DNA from: Capsaspora owczarzaki ATCC 30864
Taxonomy: Eukaryota; Opisthokonta; Filasterea
Length of the DNA: 64,000 nucleotides
Reading direction: 5' to 3'
Assembly (NCBI RefSeq): GCF_000151315.2
Contig: NW_011887295.1
Location: 1,130,544-1,194,543, forward strand
Each line of letters starts with the position of its first letter. Position 1 is the first letter of the stretch. Below are positions 56,354-64,000 of the stretch, piece by piece. Under the pieces are notes generated by a model. That model saw only the letters and a program-made list of their open reading frames with translations, did no database searches and was not told the origin of the DNA. Position numbers and translations under genes: made by a program.

Positions 56354-59300
56354 ATGCGGTGGCGGTCGAATCGCCGGGCCGCATTGGCCGGACTCGGACT
56401 GATTCTGTTCCTGCTATTTCTGATTGGGCCTCCAGGAGGACAGGACACTGTTACTCAACGGACACTGTCGCCCCACAATGTCAACTTTGTTGCTGAGGGC
56501 GTCGGCCAACTGGACCGAGACAACGGCGACCGCTCGAGCAGTCCCGCCGAGCTGCTTGCTCAAATCCAAAGTCTACAAGTGCAGCTGCAGGCCAGCCGGG
56601 ACGAACACGAGCAGCTGCAGCTGCAGCTTCGCAGTGCACAGTCGAATCGCCGTCGCGAGGAAGCGCTTCAGCCCCCGCTGTTGCCACCCGGTTCAGAGCC
56701 TCAAGTGCCGGCCCTTCCGTCCGACAGTGCATCTTGCGACCATTCCTGCCGCTTGTGGGACGAGTTGCCAGAGTACATTCCCGCGCCTGTAAGGCGCTTC
56801 GGCTGCTCGACCGCCTTGATGAGTTTGACGTGACGTGTCAAATCGGTTGTTCGACTGACTCTTTGTTGTCTGTCCTTCCTTCTGCTTGCTATCAAATTCT
56901 TAAACACATTAGGTGGTGATCAACGAGGCTGGACGCACAGAATCCAACTTGAGGCACAACAACAACAATAACAACAACAACAACCTCCTCGTCTCAAGGT
57001 TTGTGGATCGCGAGCCCGTCTCCAGCCCACGATGCAACCTCGTCGTCGCTGTTATAATGGAAAGCAACAACATGACGTACGAATGCTTCAGTCCCGAGAG
57101 CGAGCTGTACGCACTGCATCCAAAGACCTGGCTGGCACAAGTCTCGGCGCGCGTGCCGGACTTGCTCATCGTCGAGTCCGTGTGGCTTCAGCCCTGGACG
57201 AGTCGTGCATTTGAGCGTTCTTCGGGCAGATCGGCCGTTGCGTTGCGCGAGCTACTGGCATGGTGTCGAGCACGAGGAATCCCCACCATCTTTTGGAACA
57301 AGGAGGATCCTCCAAACTTTGACCGGTTTGGTCTGCGCAACCGCTTGATTCGCAGCTTTGACTTTATCTTCACGACAGAGGTCGCCCTTGTGACGCGCTA
57401 CCAGGAGCTCGTGGGGCACAAGCGCGTGGCGGTTCTCCCGTTCGCCGCACAACCCTGGCGACACACCCCGATCGGCCGCAAGCGCGACACTGTCGCCCCT
57501 CTGTCAGAGTTTGTGTTTGCCGGAAGCTTTGCCTTCACCTCCAAGTACTTTGACCGGAGCAAGCATCTGGCCATGCTGCTGGATTCGGCCGTCAAGTACG
57601 GCACAGTGACCATTTTCGATCGCTACGTGACCGCGGCCATGTATCCCAGCTACATTAAGCCGTTTCCAAAGCGATTTCGTCGGTACCTGCGCTCGGCCGT
57701 CACGTACAAGTCCATGATGGATTTGTATCGCCAGTACAATGTGATGATCAACGTCAACTCGATTCACAACTCGGCGTCCATGTTTTCGAGGCGCGCGCTC
57801 GAAGCCTTGATGAGCGGTACTCCCGTGCTCTCCAACGCTTCGCCGGCCCTTCAAGCCATGCTCGACTCGAATGGAATTGCGATTGCCCACACCTCTGAGC
57901 AGGCAGACTACTGGGCAGACCTCCTCGCCACCTGTGCACTCGAGCGCGAGCAGATGGCGGTTCGTGCCAGGCGACGACTGTTGCAGCGGCACACATACCG
58001 GCATCGGTTTGACAGCATACTTGAGGTCATTCTTGCACACGTCAAGGAGGCACCTTTTCGGACGGCGCTCGCGTCAGCGCGCAACGAATTCCAGCCGTTG
58101 CAGTTTGCCAATCCTCCGTTGGGCGACAGCACGATTGTTCGTCAGAGGATTGACCAGGTGTGCTCCCCAATGCCTCGTCGCGTTAGTATTGTTTACGTCC
58201 TGCAACCATCCGAAAATCTTCTGGCGGCGTTGGAGCGCCAAACTCGACAGCGAGCCGAGTTTGCGCTCTTGCAAACGCAACGACAGGCCGAGGAGCAACA
58301 GCAGCCACAGCCACAGCCACAGCCACAGCCACAGCCGCTCGATGGATCTGCAGAAGAGGAGGACGACGAGTCAGACAGCAGCGCTCCCATGGACGATGAG
58401 ACTGAGCTTTCTGCGCGGCAAGCGCCCGCATTCGGCAACCGAGCAGAGGGGTCCGAGTGGAGCTGGGCCAACACGGACTGTGACGTGGGCCAGGTTGTGA
58501 GGGTGCTGAACATGGTGGGCACGTTTACCTACGATGACTTTGAGCTGGTCTTTGCCGACTCGGTGCCAGGCCTCGTCGAGTGCAACATGCGCGAAATTAT
58601 CGCCTGGCTTGTGGCGGAGTATCCTGGACTCGTAGGCCGCGTGCGCTTCGTCTCTACTGCGACAGGAGAGCGTTCAGCTCGCACACGGGCGCTTCCGATG
58701 GGGGCCTGTTACAATATCCTGCTCCAGTCTGGCTCATTGACGGGCTCGCACGTCCTGTTTCTGAACGGCCGCCATTTCTACGGACCCAACTTTCTCACGG
58801 ATGCCATGCATGCCTTCACGCACACTGACGCGGAAATTGTCGGCAAGAGCGCGGCGTTTGCTCTTGCCTTCGAAGCAGGCAACCACACGCACACCCGCAG
58901 CGCTGCAGACGCTCTTGATTTAGATGCCGCAGGCGAGCAGGAAGCCGGCACTACCTCCACGCCGAGCTGGCCAACTGTCTTGCACCGGTATCAGCCGTCG
59001 CTTGAGTTTGAGTACGTTGACGTGATTGGCGCGCCTTATTCGGCGGTGATTGCGCGCACAGCGCTAGACCGACTCGGCCGCAACGATTGGGCAAGTAGTT
59101 CTCTCGGAAGCGTCGCATTGCCTCGTGGTCCGTTCAATCCGGTACATGGACAGTGGCGGGCTCGCGGTGTCAGCGAACGCAACAACATGGTGCCCGGTGC
59201 TGACGACGTGCGCCGCCAGGGTGCGCTCGATGCATTGGGGGAGTGGCTGATTGCTGCGCAAGCCGCTGGAGTCACAATGTACTCGGCTGACCGTTTCAAC

Positions 59301-59402
59301 TATGTCGCGACGGTCTCGACCACCACTCCCGACGGCGTTGTGCACCACCCAGAGCTGCGCTTTTCCGACACCACCATTCGACCCAACGTTGTGCTTGTCT
59401 GA
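56354..59402 (+). CDS. type II membrane glycosyltransferase, CgeB-like plus GT2-like domains
   Basis: Seen: exons 56354-56788 and 56913-59402, 974 residues. A single N-terminal signal anchor (ALAGLGLILFLLFLIG) and a coiled-coil stem suggest a Golgi enzyme. Domain 1 (about residues 165-530) has FWNKEDPPNFDRF, FDFIFTTEVALVTRYQ, AVLPFAAQPWRHTPI and SASMFSRRALEALMSGTPV, as in bacterial CgeB/Glyco_trans_1 enzymes. A Pro-Gln repeat linker follows. Domain 2 (about 560-950) resembles the GT2 module that often follows in bacteria (GACYNILLQ, FYGPNFLTDAMHAF, AEIVGKSAAF). Odd: the expected acidic metal-binding cluster before FYGPN reads NGRH, so the GT-A part may be inactive. Donor and acceptor are unknown. 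An Asn run (N9) lies just after the intron. Confidence 0.75.
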
Positions 59403-59762
59403 GCAATTCAATGTTTTGGGGTTTTCATTTTTCATTTTCGCTTTTGTATTTTAAGCTTTCAGCTGTCTGTGTTCGTTCCAGAGCTTGTCCATGTTCTAAA
59501 ACAAATAGTAATCGGTTTTTATCTACCTACTGGTGCATGACTGTGTGCTCCTCAAGCCCGCGTCACGCAGAAGTGATTGCTGATTGACGGTGGGAAAATT
59601 GGCTACAAAGCCTTGGGAGTTTGAGTTCAGTCCATTCGTGTTTCAATTTGCCATTGTTCTGGACCCCCTTCTTTCCTCCCAGCGCTTTCTTCCCCCCCCC
59701 CGCTTTTTTTGCTCAGTTCTTGCCTCTCTATAAACGTTGCGCCGTCTCCCCCATTTCGGCAA
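59403..59762. other. intergenic, promoter of the GOST-like gene
   Basis: 360 bases between the glycosyltransferase stop and the next ATG; C9 and T-rich tracts near 59693-59710. No coding feature seen. Confidence 0.55.
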
Positions 59763-62578
59763 ATGGGTGCGTCGGCACTGCAGCTGAAGCGTTTGCTGCT
59801 GCTTGCCGTAGTGCTATTCCAGACCTGGACTGCGGTTCCTCGGACGGTGGAGGCTCGCGTGTACACGAGCGACCTGACCCTCCGCCAGCCCAACCAGTTC
59901 TTCCAGATCCTCGACGACAACGACCTCTTTGGCTTCTACGCTGGCGGCGAGGCGACCGCCACCGTGGTCTGCGTACGTCAGTCCCATTGGGTCTTCCTCC
60001 GTTTTTTTCTTTTCCCACGGTCCTTTCGCACTCGCGTCCCGACTCCCCTTCCTGCTCCTCTCTGCTCCCGCTGTCCCACCTTCAGTTGTCCCCCCCACCT
60101 CCTCCTCACTTCTCCTTTGCTCGCTCTGTCCAAGTTCGACGTCCTTGGCGCTTCTCTCTCTTGTCGTTCGTCGCCCGATTTTGTTTCTGTGTCTTTTGTT
60201 TGAGCTTTTTTTTCTCATCGTTTTTTCTCACGATTTGAGTTTTGATCTTTTTTTTTTTTTTTTTTTTTTGTTCTTCGACGCTTTTAGTTCTGCATTGATT
60301 GCTGAGTTTTCAATGTGTTTTCAATGTGTGTTCTTACTGTGCTTTTGTTGTTGTTGTTGTTGTTGATCATTGCCTGGACGTTGGACAGAATGCACCGCCA
60401 ACCGACTTGTCATTGCTGCTCTGCACTGGTGATCAGAACAAGGCTGTAAGATTTTTATGACCCCTCCCCCTTTCCCCACCCCCATTGGCCGCGTTTGGGA
60501 CTCGCTGTTTTGTGCTTCTTTCTGCACTGCAATTTTGTGGACATTATTCTCGCCAGGGTTTTCGTTTTGCTATGTGACACCCCGTTCGTTTCTGTACATC
60601 CAACCCAATTTAACTGCCGCTACCCCTTTTATGCAACGCAAATGCAGATGATGGACTATGCTGGCGCAGGCATTGCTTGCAACTACCCAATTTACAACCC
60701 AAACCGAACCCGCATCACTGGGTTGCATTACAGCTGTAATCAGGCTCGGATGTTCAGCGACGCCGACTCTGGCGTGTTCCAGGCTCACATAGTAGTCGAT
60801 GAGGATGGCTTTTTCGGCGTGTCCATCCTCAATTGCCGTGCCTTTCCCGACATCCAGCCAAAGTGCCATGTGAGACGCACCACCTCTCGCCTTTGTTCTT
60901 GCACACAACGCCCTTTGCCTGTGTGTGCGTGTGTGCACTCTGTGTGCACTCTCTGATTGCTCACTTCACCCCTCATGTTGACGCACGCCACCAACCATAG
61001 ATCACCGCCACTCTTCTCAATCCGGGTGAGGTTCATCTCTCCAGCGACGAAACATACATACCTCGCATCACTGAAATCCAGACCGCCGCGTGGATTGTCA
61101 TGTTGGCGCTCTACTTTTACAACTGGTGGGCGTTGAAACCTGTGAGTATGCGACCGGCGCGCGCTCCGAACGCCACTTGTGCCAAACACGCAAACGGTTG
61201 TGTTCACTCACATGCATTGCTCTTGTGCTGCCATCCAGTTTTCCACCGCACTCCATCAAATTCTGGTGCTCCTACCACTGCATCGGTTTGTGCTGTCGAC
61301 CTTGGAGCTTCATCAGTACCAGCTCATTGTTGCGGACGGATTTGAGGACTCGACCAATCAGGCTGTTCGTGAGCTCATCTCCATCCTGACCAACACTGTC
61401 CTCATGCTCCTGTTGCTTCTCCTCTCCGAGGGCTGGTGTTTGCTGGGAGACAGAATCTCCCGCTCCAAGAAGTCTGTTTTTGCCTGTGAGTGGTGTTGGT
61501 CGGTACATTTGTGGTTTGAGTTTTGGGTTTCTAATACTGATCCGGTCGGTTGCAGTGATTGTGATTGTTTTTGCCCTTTCATCTATCGGCCTTACTTGGT
61601 TGCACGAGTATTTCCTGGTAAGTTTTGATCTGTGGAAGTCGATGTGTTTGAAAAATGCCCGCACTCACCAACCACCAATACTCGTTTTTGTGTGTTTTGG
61701 TTGTGCAGGGAGTGGTCATTGCCATGTTGCTCATCTGCATCTTCATCTCCCTCAAGAGTGCCACAAACAACATTGAGATTTTGCGACTGCAAGCGGCGAC
61801 GGTCGAAAACTATCTGATCCAGCGACAGATTCGTCCCGTCTTGTACATTGGACCGGTGGAGGCACTGCACGCCAAGCTGCGGTTTGCTCTCTACTTTCGC
61901 ATTGGCTTTGTCACATTGGCAATCTTTTACGCCGGCGTTGAACTTGCAGGCTCCTTCCTGATGTATTATCGCTGGATTGACGCGCTGCTGCACTGCCTCC
62001 TGGCAATCTTGATTGGCATTGCCATTCTGTACCACTTTCGTCTGCGGGACTTTTCTCCCTACGAGCGAATCATACTCCGGGTCCCGTACACGTCAACCGT
62101 GGATGTCACCACGTCCAAGGCGGTTTGCGACAAGGTCGCCGCGATTCAGCTCCCAGCTCCTTCGGCAGGCGAGTATCTGCTCGCCGTTGCCGTTCCGGTG
62201 TCAGCGTTGCCTGCTGGTCACGGCAATCGTGGTTCGATGGACTCGATCGCTGGACCCGGGCCATTGGTAGTTTCGCAGGCAACCATTCTACCGCCCTCTC
62301 ATGCTGTTGTTAGCCTGGAGAATGACGACTACAGCAGCAGTGTCGACGCTCGACCACGATCGCATCTCCCCACCATTTTCCGGCTTCGTCGGCGGCAACG
62401 ACGTGGACGGGAGCAGTCAACTGAACTGCAGGAAATCCCGCTCTCGCCAAATCCAGTCCGGTCGGAGGCGCCTGCCAGCCAAGACTTGCCGGCGAGCCCT
62501 GACACGCTTGCCAGCGTCGACGGTGACTCTGGCCAAGTGCGCGTCTCGATCCAATCCACCGGCAACCCTTCCAGTTAA
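59763..62578 (+). CDS. GOST-like seven-transmembrane protein with luminal N-terminal domain
   Basis: Seen: exons 59763-59972, 60389-60445, 60648-60869, 61001-61141, 61239-61485, 61556-61617 and 61709-62578, closing to 603 codons. A signal peptide (LKRLLLLAVVLFQTWTAV) leads to a Cys-containing luminal domain with GFYAGGEATATVVC and HYSCNQARMF. Seven hydrophobic segments begin at IQTAAWIVMLALYFYNWW. The third contains LLLLLLSEGWCLLG, a pattern seen in GPR180/TMEM145/GOST proteins. The C-terminal 170 residues are polar and probably cytosolic. GOST proteins are implicated in Golgi-plasma membrane trafficking. The family call is tentative, but the signal-luminal-7TM layout is clear. Intron 1 contains long T tracts. 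Confidence 0.6.
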
Positions 62579-63497
62579 TCGTACCCTTACCGAAGCAAAT
62601 TTGCAATTTTTCGGAGGGGTTTTTTTCTTAAGATTGTTATTTTCCCTGTTGATGCGTTATCGTTTTTAAATTATATTCTTGTTGATAGAAAGCTTGCAGC
62701 AACCCTTTTTTGAGTTTCTCAGTCTTTTTTCATTTCTTATTTTCCGTCTCAGACACTTTGACAATGTCCTTTTTCCGTATGTTGTTGATTTCGCTTTTGC
62801 TTTTGTCCTTCTTGCAATCCGGACAAGGCCGCGAGATTTCTCTGATCTGAACATTGAACTACAACGTACTTTTGTTTCTTTATTGTTTTTCAATATGAAG
62901 AAGTACAATTGAGATTGGAGATGAATGGCTGTTGGCGCATTGGGTTTTTGGCGCGATCTTTGTTTTTTTCCCATNNNNNNNNNNNNNNNNNNNNNNNNNN
63001 NNNNNNNNNNNNNNNNNNNNNNNNNNNNNNNNNNNNNNNNNNNNNNNNNNNNNNNNNNNNNNNNNNNNNNNNNNCAGATCTGGCAAATTTTGATTTTTTT
63101 GATTTTTTTTTCGCGAGATTGTTCGTTGCTCAGTGCAAGTGTTGAAACTGTTTGAGCAGCGATTGCAGTGTGCGCGCTGGGGTCGTACTTGGGAGCATGT
63201 AACAGACACGCAAAGGACACTCAGCGGCCAGTCATCGCTCAATCCGGACAAATCGCTCAGATGAGAAAAAAAATACGAAAAAATGTTTCAAAAAAAAAAA
63301 GGAAAAAAAAAAAAAGAAGCAGCGCAAAGATCTGCACATCAAAGCAGCAGTCGGACGGGGGGGGGGGGGGGGTCCTCGAGCTAGACTCCAACATCCATGG
63401 CAATCCAAGCACCCCGGGCACAGGAACCACAGTCACGCGCGCGGTCGGCACGAGCACACAAAAAGCGAAAATTGAAAAAAAAATAGTCGAAGGCAAG

Positions 63498-63531
<34 letters not shown>

Positions 63532-64000
63532 AAAGAAAAAAAAAAGGATTCCATTGCCATCTTGTGCTCTTCCAACAAGCAGCTTTGGCTTTGGATGAGA
63601 GGCAGAGGTTGAGGATTGTGTGAAGGGGAAGGAAAAGAGACAAAGCAAGGTTTGGAGGAAGAGGAGAAAAAAAAAAAAAAAAAAAAAACGAATCACATAC
63701 ATCTGCCATTGTTGCTGGTTTTTTGGTTTTTAAGGAGTGAAGGGTTCCAAACTCGGTCGAGTTGATCAACAACAAACTGGAACGGCAAAAATCAGATCTA
63801 CCCCTTTCATGCAGTGGTGCCGTTTGATGGATACTGCACCAGAGCGCAATACCTTCGAGGGCGGAGGCGGGGGGGGGGGAAGCGAATGAGAGTTTTCTGC
63901 TCCCGGATTTTCAAAAAGAAGAAACCAAACAAGCAACCGAAGTGCCAATCGAGTCACGAAATGACATTAAGCCAAAATAGATCACGTCTATTAAGAATAC
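62579..64000. other. right-hand non-coding region
   Basis: 1.4 kb with no protein-like frame. It contains T- and A-rich tracts, a G14 run near 63358-63371, poly-A stretches near 63501-63545 and 63667-63687, and the second N gap. Confidence 0.55.
62975..63074. other. 100-base assembly gap
   Basis: Exactly 100 N, a placeholder gap in non-coding sequence. Confidence 0.99.

Overview
Eukaryotic nuclear DNA: 18 protein-coding genes and one two-gene DNA transposon in 64 kb. Most genes are split by short GT-AG introns (about 50-250 bases). Gene density is high, and intergenic DNA and introns are full of T/A homopolymers and microsatellites. The gene set (Roc-COR-kinase protein, ankyrin-TRP channels, SLF2/CANIN, DDRGK1, SENP8, TAP42/IGBP1, SAPS, importin alpha, PEP carboxylase, bacterial-type UDP-GlcNAc 2-epimerase) suggests a free-living unicellular opisthokont relative. 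A Capsaspora-like holozoan is my best guess; this is inference, since no rRNA or marker fixes it. Two 100-base N runs (36745-36844, 62975-63074) show it is an assembled scaffold.

Layout. 1-3220: 3' part of a ROCO kinase that ends in a RING finger. About 4538-10971: two tandem ankyrin-TRP channel paralogues with matching exon lengths. 11240-12774 (-): LolA-like membrane protein. 13070-14125 (-): PRXL2-type thioredoxin-fold protein. 14313-16569 (+): protein with three F-boxes. 16874-18380 (-): secreted SGNH/GDSL esterase. 18724-21696 (+): SLF2-like. 21705-23297 (-): TAP42/IGBP1. 23625-25138 (+): DDRGK1. 25237-26460 (-): SENP8. 26690-30118 (+): PEP carboxylase. 30565-32001 (-): importin-alpha-like. 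32669-33381: MITE with perfect 8-bp target duplication. 33812-41054: CACTA-type transposon with both terminal inverted repeats, a Tnp2-like transposase gene and a divergent second gene. 41652-42179 (+): HIG1-domain protein. 42364-45687 (-): SAPS-domain protein. 45916-49103 (-): IRC3-like mitochondrial helicase. 51898-53232 (+): WecB-type epimerase. 55012-56112 (+): SLC35D-type nucleotide-sugar transporter. 56354-59402 (+): CgeB/GT2-like glycosyltransferase. 59763-62578 (+): GOST-like seven-TM protein. 62579-64000: nothing coding seen.

Genes that may work together. The most striking block is 51.9-59.4 kb. A cytosolic UDP-GlcNAc 2-epimerase of bacterial type, a transporter of the UDP-GlcNAc family and a Golgi-type membrane glycosyltransferase of bacterial domain architecture lie side by side on one strand. 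They could supply, move and use an N-acetylhexosamine donor, possibly UDP-ManNAc, for an unknown surface glycan. A second theme is ubiquitin-like and phosphatase control: DDRGK1 (UFMylation), SENP8 (NEDD8), a triple F-box protein, TAP42 and a SAPS protein. Four head-to-head gene pairs share short intergenic promoters that all carry a TCTCAGA-type motif.
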